NCBI GenBank assembly: GCA_029891345.1 | Contig: CM057002.1 | Coordinates: forward strand, 60,006,777-60,070,776 | DNA from: Dryococelus australis | Taxonomy: Eukaryota; Arthropoda; Insecta; Phasmatodea; Phasmatidae | Reading direction: 5' to 3' | DNA length: 64,000 nucleotides | Shown here: piece by piece, positions 35,431 through 48,030 of the stretch | Numbering within the stretch: position 1 is the stretch's first letter | Layout: every line of letters starts with the position of its first letter | Made by a program: the position numbers and the translations under genes | The notes under the pieces: model-generated | Database searches by the model: none | What the model was told of the DNA's origin: nothing | What the model saw: only the letters and a program-made list of their open reading frames with translations

Positions 35431-35889
35431 AATCTTATATGACTGAGAAATAATGAAACAATTTTGATACCAATATCTCTAAATCAAATTACAATAAATG
35501 CGTGATATAGTTACATTTTTTGTGGACAGTATGTACACTAAAATAATTATTGTTCTTAGGTTTACTTTTGCAGAGAGATTGAATAAATTCCTTGGTAAAA
35601 TAATTTATTATTTCCTAACACACCCAATTATTATGTTTTGCAGCAAATGTGACGACATCTTGAAACTCTCAGTTGAATGTGAGTTTCCAGTGATGTATGT
35701 CTCCAGTCGTAAGTTTCCATGCTTCATTTCCCTTCCTCTATCTGCCTAGTCCCAGTAGACTATCGAAGCGCCTTGTCGGCGAGTTGCGCAGAATGCTTTT
35801 GGGCTTGCGAGACCTACAATAAGCAGAAAAGACAACGTTATAGTTTTTTTTTTTTTTTTTTTGGAGTTGCCTCGAACTATAATGCCTTA

Positions 35890-36240
35890 TAGACTGTTCG
35901 CGGTAAAATGAGCACTTTTGAAAACCCTGCTTACGTTCTACTTATATGCATGTTGTGTATTCTTCCGCCTTATGTAAGATTAACATTGCCATGCCATGCG
36001 TCGGTCAAGTAGAACTGTGGAATTATTAGAAAAGGAAATATTTTATAAATCTACTCATTCCTACACTTAGATGAGAAAAAAAAAAAAAAAAAAAAATTAA
36101 CTTACCATACATGATTACCTAACACTGTTTATTAGATGTTAAGATATGGAAATACTTTCCATAAATCGTTACCAACTATACTGGGCGAATGTCACTCGGT
36201 GCACCCATTAAAATATATGCACTTTATCGTGAACGGCCTT
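35890..36240 (+). mobile_element. TA-flanked MITE family 'GGCTGTTCACG', copy C
   Basis: Flanked by TA at 35888-35889 and 36241-36242, with ends TAGACTGTTCGCGG and the inverse of AAGGCCGTTCACGATAAAGT. It is collinear with copy A but lacks about 45 bp before the right end (AATATATGC joins directly to ACTTTATCG). A poly-A run lies near 36075. Confidence 0.8.
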
Positions 36241-36679
36241 TAGTGGCAGAACACGATATGTTCATGAGCGTGAACATAATCGTCCAGTACCTTTGAGGAA
36301 CCGTTTCAGTATTCACCTGGAGTGATTTCATAAAACCCTAGGAATTCGAAATCGGAATGTTCGGGCCGGGAATCGTACTCGGGATCTTTCCGATCGTGAG
36401 TAGAGTAATTTTACAATTGGAGTGGTAATTTTACACGGTGTCTCGTAGATTTTGATGTAATAGTTTTGCAAAGTAGTGAATGTCCGGTAACTCCGCTCAT
36501 TTGGTTCTCGACAAATAATACGTAACATGAAACTATAATTGTATTGAAATCCTTAAAAATATACGTTAGTGTTTTTTCCGCTATAAATATATTACAGTAA
36601 ACTTCAAACGAGGAAATAATCCTTGTGCATGTTTGAGGGAGGGGACGATGGGGAGGCAGTGTGGGGGAGAATCTCCCGC

Positions 36680-36950
36680 ATGGGGCTGAGCGGTTAGCCT
36701 GCTCGCCTCCCACCAAGGCGATCCGAGTTCAATCCCCGGCCGGGTTACTCCGGACTTTCGCATGTGGGAATCGTGCCGGACGATGCCGTTGGTAGGCGGG
36801 ACTTCTCGTGGGTCTCCCGTTTCCCCCGCCCTTTCATTTCGACGCTGCTCCAAACTAACCTCAATCGCCCTCATCGGCTCGCAAGACCTCGATGTCAAGA
36901 GCCTCCCAAATATCTTCAGCTTCACATCTCCCAGCACGCTCGCTACCGAA
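36680..36950 (+). mobile_element. SINE, second family (copy 1)
   Basis: tRNA-like head with GGGGCTGAGCGGTTAGCC and CGAGTTCAATCCCCGG, then a body with TCGTGCCGGACGATGCCGTT, CCGCCCTTTCATTTCGACGC and AACCTCAATCGC. The copy at 60067-60300 on the opposite strand shares all these blocks in the same order. Confidence 0.75.
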
Positions 36951-37212
36951 GGTAGGGGAAACCACACGACACTGCTGGTGCTATACGCACCGAACTGATG
37001 ACATCGCTCTCTGCTGCCGTGCTGGTACTTGCGAAACTAACACGTGCACGCGTAGCAACTTTCGCTCCACCGTACTCGGCCGCTGTCGCTACTGCACTCA
37101 ACAACTCCACCCCTTCCTGCCACGGCAATGGACTCGACCGGCTAGCCCGACGCGTTCTGGACTTCCGCACATTATTTTTTCATTTATAGCTCACTCTACC
37201 AGGCAATAGTTA

Positions 37213-37620
37213 AATATAGCGATAAAATGAGTACTTTTGAAAGCCCTGCTTATGATCTACTTGTATGAACGTTGCGTATTCTTCCGCTTTGTGTAAAATT
37301 AACATTGCCGTGGGCCTCATCACTTTATTCATGCGTCGATAAATGAAGCTGTAGAGTTTAGAAAAGTAAATATTTTACAAACCTGCTAATTTTTACACAT
37401 CGGCACATTTAAAAAACAAAAAGCGAAAGAAATAATTTAAATTATTCTTAAATTGCTACCTAACACATTTCATTATTCGACGGTAATATATGGAACTACT
37501 TTCCATCCATCGTTACCAACGTAAGGGGGGTGCATGTCACTCAGTGCGCCCGTTAATGTGTATGCAGACAGGGACAGTGACTTTTTGCTAAGGTTGATTT
37601 TAAAAGTGCTCACTGTATTT
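37213..37620 (+). mobile_element. TA-flanked MITE family 'GGCTGTTCACG', copy D (ends damaged)
   Basis: The interior is collinear with copies A-C (ATCTACTTGTATGAACG, TCACTTTATTCATGCG, CAGGGACAGTGAC). The left terminus has lost the GGCTGTTC core and the right terminus stops within GTGCTCACTGTATT. Confidence 0.75.
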
Positions 37621-37971
37621 GTACTCGGCACTTCTAGAGGACATCTAGTGAGATCATCACCAGAAAAAAAAAACTCCATTGAATAATCTAGAGCTGAGTA
37701 TCATTCCTCATATAACTGATGCGTTTCAGCGATTGTGAACCAGCAGTTTCTTGTATTCCCGAACTTCGAAGTTGTGTTGGACGTTTTTGGCCTGTCAGGT
37801 CGATGTCTTTGCTGATAAAGGTGTTTCGGAAAAGCCGTATAGTGAGTCTCTGTGAGGGCGGATATTAAAGTGGGGAATTTTTCAACTAGTCTGACGAGGA
37901 TTGTCAGCCCTGTGCCTATCGTGGATTAGTCGTTCAGTGGAAAGTCGACGTGCCTGTACGCCTGGTTCATC

Positions 37972-38365
37972 CATAGGCTAAAGATGAAATAGACCGCTTA
38001 TTCGTCTTCTGCGCATGTACCCAACATTCACCTACCCCAATCTTACACAGCTGCCAAAGTCGCATGGTCAACAGTCATGAAAGTGTTTGTTTATATCTTA
38101 ATTTTTAAATGACAAACACTATTATATGAAGAAAAAAAAATACTTTCACGAATTTTGAGTTTAACCAAACTGCATTACAAATTCGTTAGAGAATGTATGC
38201 ATGCATCTCAAATCGTTTGTTTACAAATCAGTTTTCTAACCTAATATCCAAACCATTCTGTTTTCGCTAGACGTGTTGGCAGAAAAAAAAAACAGTTCAA
38301 TGTTGGGACACGGAGATCGGTTGTGCGCAGCCAACGAGGTCGGTCTACCTCATCTTTAGTCTATG
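37972..38365. mobile_element. MITE with CATAGACTAAAG ends and 8-bp duplication
   Basis: The left end CATAGGCTAAAGATGAAATA and the inverted right end CATAGACTAAAGATGAGGTA bound 394 bp. GGTTCATC flanks both sides exactly (37964-37971 and 38366-38373). The body aligns with 2232-2610, including GCGCATGTACCCAACATT and TTTACAAATCAGTTTTCTAA. An 8-bp duplication occurs in hAT and P-type elements; the terminus does not decide between them. Confidence 0.82.
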
Positions 38366-38373
38366 GGTTCATC

Positions 38374-39748
38374 ACTGCAGTGAAGTGCAGATGCATTCGA
38401 AGACGATAGCATGCTAGTAGAGGCCACAGCGGACCGCACAGCAACTGCAGAACAGTTTAGATGTAGTGTTGCACCAGGGTGCTGGCTAGCACCATCTACA
38501 ATACGACCATTTGCTTCAAGTTAAGCTACGATAACGGTAGGAGCTGTACTGACATCCAAACACGCTTCACCACCGTGCGGAATGCTTCCTCTTGTGCCGA
38601 GAAAGGGTTGTGCAGAGGGACGAACGGAGAAGTATTGGGTTTCTGTGACGACAGCGAATTCTACCTTGGGGCCAATGACGTTTGTTTGTGCAAACGCTGA
38701 ACGCTTGAGAGATACCACAAAGGGTTCGAGGTAGAGACACGGGAACAACGCCTATGGTCGTAAAGTAGGGAGACGTTTCTCAAAATGGTAATGTGCCTCT
38801 GGTATTTGTACACGAGACGCTGGGAAGTGGATGGCACATGCAGAACATTTCTTAAACCAGTATGCTGCCGTTCATGTAGAAGCAGTGGGATGGACTTTAC
38901 GAATAGGACAATACCCAGTAACATACTACGCGTGTAATCCAACGCGATCTGTAGAATGTTCGTTAAATTCCCTGGTCGTTAAAGAAGGCGGAACTGTTCT
39001 GTGTCGACTTTATTGAACGTCGTGTCGTTCGTTCTTCGACAATGGCGAAAAGAAACCCTGGGTCAGGTGCGCCTCCCCAGGTAGAGAGTACTAGGAACTT
39101 CAGTTTGTAAGACGATGTTCGTCACGTCTTCGATTGTTCCCAAGAAAGAGTTGTGGCCTGTGCTGCTTTTAGAAGAGGTTACAGTTGAGTGCTGGAACGT
39201 TCATTCGACTATTCCTGGAGACATTGCACACGCTATTACTTCATGAGAATGATTTTATACTATGCAGTTTATAAAGTGTTATGTTAATAAAATTTTAATC
39301 TCATTGGAGATGGCTTCTTTATGGTCTCTATTCATTTTCCGGTAACGCATATGAAATAACAATTTTCTCAAGGGCATGTCCTGGATAAATCGCAAGGTAA
39401 CAAGCTTTGGGAACATTTGCAGGCAATATATATCACACTGATCAAATTACTCAACTATAATGTGGGGAAATATGAGAGGACTCCGATAAAACACTCTGAC
39501 CAACGGCAGCATCCGTCATGTTTTCTTCCCGAGAATTTACAGGGGTTACCTCACCGTTCGCCTTGGTGTGTGACCGGTTGGTGCACTAAGTTGCCACACC
39601 CACTCCACTAATTCGTATTGCATATTTAAATGCATACAGCTTTTCACAAAATGTCGTTTTCCTTTGAATGTCCATACACTAACAACGACACCATCACCCT
39701 ACAGCCATTAAGTATTTTTTTAATGCATACATTCATGAGCTTCATATG
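38374..39748. other. Intergenic DNA, no gene recognised
   Basis: 38450-39230 is less AT-rich and could be an old unrecognised element, but no frame has a motif that I can name. Confidence 0.35.
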
Positions 39749-39750
39749 TA

Positions 39751-40155
39751 AAGGCTGTTCACGATAAAGTGAACACTTTTGAAATGTACCTTTGAATAAG
39801 GTCACTTCCCCCTGCCTGCATATATTTTAACAGGCACACTGAGTGACATTTGCCAAGTAAAGTTGGTAACTATGGAGAGAAAGTAGTTAAATATCTTAAA
39901 GTTGGATAAAAAATGTTAGGTAACCATTTGTAATACCTTAAATTATTTATTTTCCTGTATTTTTTTTTTAATGTATAGAAGGGCAAACACTAGCAGATTT
40001 GTAAAATATTTACTTTCCTAATAATTTGACAGTTTTGCTTTATCGACGTACGAATAAAGTGATGAGGCCCATGGCAATGCTAATTTTACATAAGGCGGAA
40101 GAATACACAACGTGCATACAAGTAGATCGTAAGCAGGGATTTCCAAAGTGCAGAG
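39751..40155 (-). mobile_element. TA-flanked MITE family 'GGCTGTTCACG', copy E
   Basis: It begins after TA with AAGGCTGTTCACGATAAAGT, in the opposite orientation to copies A-D (GGTCACTTCCCCCTGCCTGC near the start, AAGCAGGGATTTCC near the end). The far terminus is lost after CCAAAGTGCAGAG. Confidence 0.8.
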
Positions 40156-40159
40156 TAAG

Positions 40160-41814
40160 TTCTATCAAATGGATACGTATTTTACGCCATAGGTTGAAAT
40201 GCATTATTGAGTTGGAGATTTTCTTTGAGTACACAAAAACTGTTAACTTAGTTCAGTAGGTGATTGCAGTTTACAATAACATAAACAATGAAACATTCTA
40301 GTTTTAAATAAATGTCGAGGATGATATTTGGTAAAGATTGATATTTTCAATTTCTGCCCATAAAATGATATTTAATGCATGCCAAAGAAGCTTATTAATT
40401 TTTTTCTGAAAGTATTTACAGCTCTGTGATATAAATGCGCTCGAGTAACACGGGTCGCGAAGCGAGTAGTTTGTCATGAGTAGTACTACAAAGTGTTCGC
40501 TCAACGCGAGCTGTGAAGGCAGCAGTAAAGCGGACTGCAACATCTTGAAGTGGGCCTTTCAGATGATACTCACACGAAGCGAGCCGTTGATCTCGAGGCT
40601 GGTTTCTGAGCTATTTGCTACTTGAACGATGTGAATCACGATGTAAAGTGCAAAGTGGTTCATGATCCGTGAGACGGGGTCAGGGGGAAATATCCCGAGG
40701 TTAGTAGCGAGTTGCGAGATGCGCTGCAAAGATGATTGCGATGACGAGCAAGACTAGTGAAGCGGAACATCACACATTGCGATCGTGTCAGACGTTTTTA
40801 TTTAATCAAATAATTTAACCACGTTATCCATGTCACGGGCTTAAAACGGTATCATTAAAAGTTATTCTTTCATATCTTCTAGGTGTAAACTGAGTCACTA
40901 TTTTTCGGTATTTTATAGTTTAAGATCTTTTCAAAGTTCAATGCCCCCGTGACATTTAAGTATTCTCAAGAATGTAGTCGCCATAACAGAATGGCGTAGT
41001 AAAAACATACTCTTAAATTTGGTATGGAACTTGTCGGATAGGAATATCAATATATGGACAGTGAAGGAACTGTTGGAAGTCACGTACATTTAAATTTAAG
41101 TTGTTTGAAAACTTTCTCGAGCATGTGAATTTGTATTATTTTAGAGTAAGGTTATCGAAATGTCATAGAAATGCAGTAGACACTCATAGATCTAAAAGTA
41201 ATGATACGTTATTTACACACAGTAAATATTATGACGATCTTTCTGGAAGAAGATTCTCTTGTAAATTCTACTCCTCAAGCATCCAAACCGGAAATGCGCT
41301 TAAATTTAGTAAAAAATGCGGAATCTTATCTATCGATTAATTTTTTACATTAAAAAAGTTTTTTTAAATGAAGTATTTTATAGTGTTGCAAAATATATAC
41401 ATTCTTGTTTTATAAATCACACATTTCTGTCAATTTCTATGGTGTCTGTGCTAATTTTTAATGAGTTCTTCACATTGTACAGTCAGGTGCAGTGCTCCAT
41501 AGGCAGTTGCCTTATTTCAACCTTGAGTTGAGATGTTTGTGCCCACGGCGGTGAAGACGAATGGAAATAAAATTGTGACGGAATGCAAAGGCAAGTGTAA
41601 TGGCAGGAGCATGAGGAAACCTGCATGCCAATGGAAACACCCTCCACGTGGGGTAAAATAGAATGGGCGAACATGCGGGGAATCTAAAAAAAATATCACC
41701 AAGTCAAAAAGAGGGAGGGGGGGGGGTGGTTGTGCATCGGCCGCACCACAATAGCGACATCGCCCACCGGCGCATTAGACTGCGCAAGTCTGATGACGCA
41801 CTTGGATCGCGATC
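40160..41814. other. Intergenic DNA, no gene recognised
   Basis: 40430-40760 is richer in GCGAG motifs, with no identification. The rest is AT-rich with no coding signal. Confidence 0.4.
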
Positions 41815-41826
41815 ACCCATGGCTAG

Positions 41827-42117
41827 AACCCCGAGTATTTCGCGGATTGTGTTGGCACCAAGCTAGGCTGGACAGCCCTCTATATCTACACACTCGTGAC
41901 ATTATCGTTTGCTTATTTGGTCGCTGTGAGCAAGTGAGGCCTCTGTACAGGACTGTTAAGCACTCACTCACGCTACTGTGTCCTGCCTATTACTGGCTCG
42001 CGGTTAAACGGGGCGTGTCTAAAAAAAACTGTCGTCCAGTAACAACAGTAGGAGAAAAAGACAAGTGTTTGGAGTCTACCTCGCCTCTGATTAAATTCGC
42101 GAAATACTCGTGGGACT
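41827..42117. mobile_element. Putative TIR element inside a 12-bp direct repeat
   Basis: ACCCATGGCTAG occurs at 41815-41826 and 42118-42129. Just inside, AACCCCGAGTATTTCGCG on the left matches the inverted right end AGTCCCACGAGTATTTCGCG. This looks like a 291-bp insertion with inverted ends and a target duplication, though 12 bp is longer than the usual 8-11 bp classes and the ends may be mis-set by a few bases. Confidence 0.5.
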
Positions 42118-42796
42118 ACCCATGGCTAGCACCTAGTTCTTCTGCAGCCACCGTCGAGTATGGAGTGAGTTTCTGAACCTGGATTCGTGCTTGCTGCACC
42201 GCAATGTCCGTGCCTTCGGCATCTGAAATGTCAGCGAGTTTTCATTGACTTCTGATCCTTGGATTTTTTGATCTTTTTTTTTTCTGTTTTGATGTTTTCA
42301 TTGCTCGCGATTTCCTCTCTGGTATTTTAGAGTTTGATGCGTTTCTGGCTACACGGGCTGGTGCCCAAAGTCATGCTGCATTCGCGCCTTCCAGAGAATA
42401 TTGTAAAATAAATGTTGTCACATGACTGCACTGCTCAAAGAGAATTGCGGGCGGCATATATTAGGCGCCAATTATAGTTTCAGATGAGAAAAAAAATGTT
42501 CTGACGCTGTTTCACAACCAGAAATGCAGGAGAGTGGACAAACCGCTACAGAACATGTGGAGTGCTCGGTCGAGCATATAAGTTCAGATGTCAGTGACAA
42601 GCATGAGTGAGTGGTAGTGCGATAAAATAATAAATGAAATTTCAAGTGTGTGTTAGATAACTGGAATTCTTAAGTGTTTACTGAGAACGAATTAGATTAT
42701 TCTACATAGCATTTTGACGATAATATTATAAATAGCATTTCAAAGTTACTGTTCCAGATAAAATATCCTGATTAGACAAAACTTGTTAACATATTA

Positions 42797-43219
42797 AAGG
42801 CTGTTTAACGATAAAGTGAGCACTTTTGAAATCAACCTCAGAAAAAAGTCACTGCCCATGCCAGCATATATTTTAACGGATGCACTGAGTTACATGCGCC
42901 CAGTGAAGTTGGTAATGATGGAAGGAAAGTAGTTCCATATCTTAACGTCGATTAAAAAGTGTTAGGTAACAATTTGTAGTAACTTAAATTATTTCTTTCG
43001 CTTTCTGTCTTTTTTATTACATCAAAGTGTTTAAATTAGCAGATTTGTAAAAGGTATACTTTTCTAATAATTTCACAGTTTCACTTGACCGACTCGTGAA
43101 TAAAGTCATGAGGCCAGTGGCATTGTTAATTTTACATAAGGCGGAAGTATACATAACGAGCATACAATTAGATCTTAAGCAGGGTTTTCAAAAGTGCTAA
43201 TTTTACCGTGAACAGCCTA
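42797..43219 (-). mobile_element. TA-flanked MITE family 'GGCTGTTCACG', copy F
   Basis: Complete 423-bp copy between TA at 42795-42796 and 43220-43221, with ends AAGGCTGTTTAACGATAAAG and TTTTACCGTGAACAGCCTA. Confidence 0.87.
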
Positions 43220-43221
43220 TA

Positions 43222-44930
43222 ACGAACTTACGCTTCGCTGAAAGTCAGACTTGCTGTCACAAGTGCCATCACGAAAACGATCTGAAAAAAAAGCAAACAG
43301 ACATACTCATTAAATGTAAGTCATGACTGAAGACTCGCAACATTCTATCGCCTTAGTAACGTGTGAAACGTTTGTAACTGTCTACAGAACGGTTGGTAAT
43401 TAGCAAAAAAAACCAATTAATTGCTATTTCAACTAGGCCTTAAGAAAACGTCCGTGTTCTGGATGTCTGAACTTATTCGGAAGCTTCAACACACTAAAGA
43501 ATTGAGCGATACTAAGAACTCGAAACTGCTTTGCTAACAAATAATTTTTCATGCGGTTTTCGCACTCAAAATAGAGACAAATTTTCCTTGCTAGGCAGCT
43601 GATCTCAGAAGCTGCGACAAATCCTAGCACGGTCACCATGAACAAGGAATTGAAACTGTGCTCAACTGGCGCATTATAGACACTCGGCTGACACCCACAG
43701 TTGATCGGAAGACAAAGCCATAATCTGGTGCAGTCGTGCGCCTTCGGTGGCCTGCAACAACGTACTAAGGCTGTTGAATTGCTGATAGTTTTCTATAGTG
43801 TTCTGATAACATTTTTGCGCGATTCTGTATCGATGTCAACGTAATACCTTATCGTCTGAAAAATTACATTCGACGATTTTTTTTTTCCCTGCGTAGTTAC
43901 AAAAATTTTTTAACTTAAACTACTGATGCGTACAAATTTGAAAAAATCGTTGCAACACAAAATTCTTATTTCAGTTCAAGTGCCGATTGAAGTCACAGAA
44001 GTGGGTTTATGGCCATGTCTTTGAAACCCGGCACTCGGTTCGCGTTTGGTAAAGGTTTGACCTCTGTCCTATTTTAATTTAAATTATACCTCAAACGTTA
44101 AAATTGAAATATGTTCGAGCCAGATAACGGATTCTCAAGGCGGCATTTATTGTGACATTCTACAAACGTGAACAACTATTTTGAACTATATCATAACCTA
44201 TAAAATTTGGTCAATTTTACGTTTAGTTTGAAGGGGTATACAAATGTATTATTTATATAGCTCGAATCAATATTATTGAAAGTTTATGTGCCTCTATTCT
44301 CATTATTTTATCGAACCATTATTTTATATCACAGGTAAAAGGTACGTGATTGGCTAAATATGGAGAAATTGAGTTTAAACTTTTAAACACACTTAGGACT
44401 TTCTGCACTCAGGTACAGATATAGAAATATATATAAATACAGGTTATTTTCAACCGCTCAGACTCGTATCCGTTTTCACAATTGTCGAAAATTATTGCAA
44501 ATGCTGTTGGGAATGTTTTGCGCATCTGTGCGCAAAAATCGTCCCATGAATGAGTTGAGGAAGATTCTGGGGGATCGTATTTAATACAAATTATCCTCGT
44601 CAAATCGTTGCGAATTTGCACCGCATCTTTCTCTCTTTTCATCTTCAGCACTTGAGACTAGTTTCGAGAACAGATTTTCTTAAATAAACACATCTTGCTA
44701 TTAGTTCTGAGACTCGTGAAGAAGAGTTCATAGAGTTAACTTTCAGTCGAATGTGTTTTCACGATTTCGTGTCTTGTAAATTAGTTGTGATGGTTCGACA
44801 GTTGACTTTGAGATTACTGCTTATTAATAGTCACTGAAAATTGTATCGAGAGCCACAAAAGCTCGTTTCACCTAACTGATGTCCGCAGGTGATTTGAGAT
44901 TGGAATTCGTGCAGTGTTTTAGGTTATATT

Positions 44931-44932
<2 letters not shown>
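43222..44932. other. Intergenic DNA, no gene recognised
   Basis: No supportable coding, RNA or repeat feature. Confidence 0.45.

Positions 44933-45001
<69 letters not shown>
44933..45001. repeat. (AT)n microsatellite
   Basis: A 69-bp AT array with one ACAT interruption near 44987. Confidence 0.97.
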
Positions 45002-45319
45002 CTGCTAAATACGAAAATGGATTTTCCTTGTAATGTGCGTGGATAACCTAGCGAGTTTTATTATCAGTATGGAAATAACGATAGTTAAAACGAAACACGC
45101 ATTTAACGACTAACACTAAAGTGCATTTGCGACACTTTTATTTCAAATGTCAGACTGCATAGCGGTAATTAAATTTTTTAATTCTTGTTTAGGTTGGAAG
45201 CATAGTTTACGACAACGCTGATTCGGTAATTATTTTTTAAACCGTTAATCCAAAGTAAAGGATATTAATATTTCAACAATATTGTTTTACATTTCCAAAG
45301 TATATTTAAATTAACGCCA

Positions 45320-45739
45320 AAGGCTGTTCACGATAAAGTAAGCACTTCAGAAATTAACCTTAGAAACAGGTCACTGCCCCTGCATGCATATATTTTAACG
45401 GGCGCACTGAGTGATATTCACCTAGTAAAGTTGGTAACGATAGATGGGAAGTAGTTTCCTATATTAACGTCGAATAATAAGTGTTTGGTAACCTTTGTGA
45501 TAACTTCAAATTATTTATTCCGCTTTCTGTTTTTTAATGCATCGAAGTGTAAAAATATCCAGATTTGTAAAGTATTTATTTTACTAATAATTTCACAGTC
45601 TCACTTGACCGACGCATGAATAAAGTGATGAGGCCCGTGGCAATGTTAACTTTACATAAGACGAGATAATACACAACGTATATACAAGTATATTTTAAGC
45701 AGGGCTTTCAAAAGTACTCATTTTACCGTGAACAGCATA
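45320..45739 (-). mobile_element. TA-flanked MITE family 'GGCTGTTCACG', copy G
   Basis: About 420 bp, beginning AAGGCTGTTCACGATAAAGT and ending TTTTACCGTGAACAGCATA, followed by TA. The left flank is CA, probably a mutated TA. The interior is collinear with copy F. Confidence 0.85.
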
Positions 45740-45741
45740 TA

Positions 45742-47104
45742 GCGATACATGTTTCAAACTACGTTCATTTTACAAACCAAACACATAATTAAAATAGATT
45801 AATATATGGAGATTATTACGTCACAGTACGGTGATATTCCACCCTGACATGTTTTGAAAAACATGTCGAACTGTGGAACTTCATAGAATATAAAGGAAAC
45901 TGTTATTTCCGTGTCGAAATGTTGGAAAAAGAATCCTTTTTTTAGGTTTTTGCTGGCTTTTCGGCATATGTATGTGAACCTCAGTTATGTATTTGTAGTT
46001 TACAAATATAACTGTTAATGTTTCTTCAACACTGTGTAATTTTCAATGTTTCTGAAATGCGTTTCGACACAAGAAACGAGGAAAAAAATTCTACTTAATA
46101 CAAGAAGCAGTCCAGCGTAGCTCCAGACAAGCGTACATCAGCAGTAAAGGAAAAAAAAAATCAATTCCTTTTTCTAAGAGTCCTTTACGAGGACATACAT
46201 ATTTTCTAAAGAATCTCACAATCAAATATCACTTGAGAAGAGACACTTGAAACTAATATCTGAAAGTAAGAATTGAGAACTGATTAATAATCCAGGCAAG
46301 TTTCAAGACTTGAAACTGAACTGAAGACTGTATCACCTGATACGATCACAAGACGCGATCGCTAATACGGCCTGTCCACGACAGCGCCTGAGAAGGGTCG
46401 CAGCTCACTGCGCCGATTCGCCACATGGTAAGGTATTTGGGGGGGGGGGGGGGGGGCAAACAGAAGCTGTGTCCGAATTGGCAGATTTTGTAGACTATAT
46501 GATCACGTGACCCGATTCTGTGTACAAAAATGGTAACGTATTTGGTAAATTGATATTTCGTATTTTGTATCTAGCCGTTGTTAGCAAAAATACAAAATGA
46601 CAACATCAGCGCCATGTTCGTTTTTACTTTAAAAACACATGCACGAATGCGTAAATAAAATACCATTTAAAACAAATAAATGTACATAAAATAACAAGGA
46701 ATGTTTTAAAAAGCAAGTGAGTGTGGTGCTTTGTATGTATAAATAAAAAGTGTGTGTGTATATACACTGCAAAAAACATTTTTATAGTCGTTATTGCATA
46801 CTTTATTATTTTCTTATTTATTAACGTATTCGTAGTATTCCAGTGATGATTGCAGAAATATTTCGAGTCTTTTAAGTATTAAATTGAGATAAAAATATTT
46901 TACACTGTTAGTGTTGCTGCGAGTGCTAAACAAGTGACTGTCGACGACGTACGATTCGATTCCTACCAAATCACGAATTTACAGAATAACAGAATAATGA
47001 AATTTGTCAATTCGGACACGGCCAGAGTTTTCATCAATATTTATTACTTGGAGTGTTACTATGCCTCAGCCAACACAAGTCTGGTTTATAAGTACGGAAC
47101 TGAG
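45742..47104. other. Intergenic DNA with an 18-nt G run
   Basis: No gene recognised. An uninterrupted G run lies at 46439-46456. Confidence 0.45.
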
Positions 47105-48030
47105 CCTGGTGGCACAGCGGTGAAATCCTGGGATCGCATTTGGGAGCGCGCGGGTTCGTTTCCCGGATCGGCCATGCTTCATGCGAATGGAGGGGTGGTT
47201 TGTTACTGAGTGGCATGGCTGGTTTCTTCCAAGTTGCTGCTTCTCTAAAGCCCCTGTCACATTGTCAAGTTTTTTCCGTCGAACTGCTTCCGATAAGTTT
47301 GGTGAAATAAAGTTGGACAGTCAGGACGTCAACGAAACGTCATGAACGCCGCCATTTTTGTCTGAGAAAGTTGCATGGCTTCAGTTCCCATCAAACATTT
47401 GAACAGTAGCCGGGTTCTAAAATTTATTTGATGTTTGGCGGTCTTGGCCAATCTGAATCTTGCACGAGAAATATGAACGTCAAGCGACTTAATATAACGA
47501 ACAATTTCTGTAAACGAAGTAAGTTATGAAGATAATTTATTTATGTGGAAGCTGTCTGGGCATGAGTGCTATTTTAAGTGAATATTGCACATAATGATAC
47601 GAACTCAAAGGAATTAAATCTCGTTGTGCAGGAAACATATCTTATAAATGAAATTTAAATTTTGTAAAGAAACGGAAATAAATCACAATATTACTTACAT
47701 TTCTTCCTGTAATGGACCGTATGGAAAAACAAAAAGCAATATCTCACTATGAAAATAATTTTTAAATGATATTTCAAATTAGATTCTCCCAATAAAAAAA
47801 AATTGACGGTGTGCCACATTTTCAAAACATTTCAAGATTATTTGATAAAATTTGTTGGAAGGCAAAATTTGATGGCCGTATTTTTTCCTCAAAATTTTAC
47901 TATCAAATATAGTTGAAGGCAAAAATTTGATAGTGTGACAGGGGATTAAGCTACTTACTGGGTTTATAATAACCTCGTTGTCGACAAGATGTAATGCCCT
48001 ACCTACCTACCTACATACATACCTACCAAA
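47105..48030 (+). mobile_element. tRNA-derived SINE split by a MITE
   Basis: The left part has GGTGGCACAGCGGTGAAATC and B box GCGGGTTCGTTTCCCGG, continuing to about 47245. The right part resumes at 47950 with GCTACTTACTGGGTTTATAA and ends in a CTAC tail at 47998-48027. Between them lies the Harbinger-type MITE at 47249-47946, flanked by TAA. The head and the CTAC tail match the layout of the SINE at 29596. Confidence 0.75.
47249..47946. mobile_element. Harbinger-type MITE (copy 2), nested in a SINE
   Basis: A 698-bp element with ends AGCCCCTGTCACATTGTC and the inverse of ATCCCCTGTCACACTATC, flanked by TAA at 47246-47248 and 47947-47949. Same family as 945-1570, with GAACTGCTTCCGATAAGTTT near the left end and GTTGAAGGCAAAAATTTGAT near the right. 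It carries an extra segment around 47790-47840. Non-coding. Confidence 0.82.

Noticed and set aside
38479..38942. Overlapping frames near 38.5-38.9 kb as a possible gene
   Set aside because: Frames on both strands are short and mutually overlapping, with no recognisable domain; kept only as unidentified sequence.
41730..42176. 148-codon plus-strand frame
   Set aside because: It overlaps the putative TIR insertion at 41827-42117 and shows no recognisable domain.
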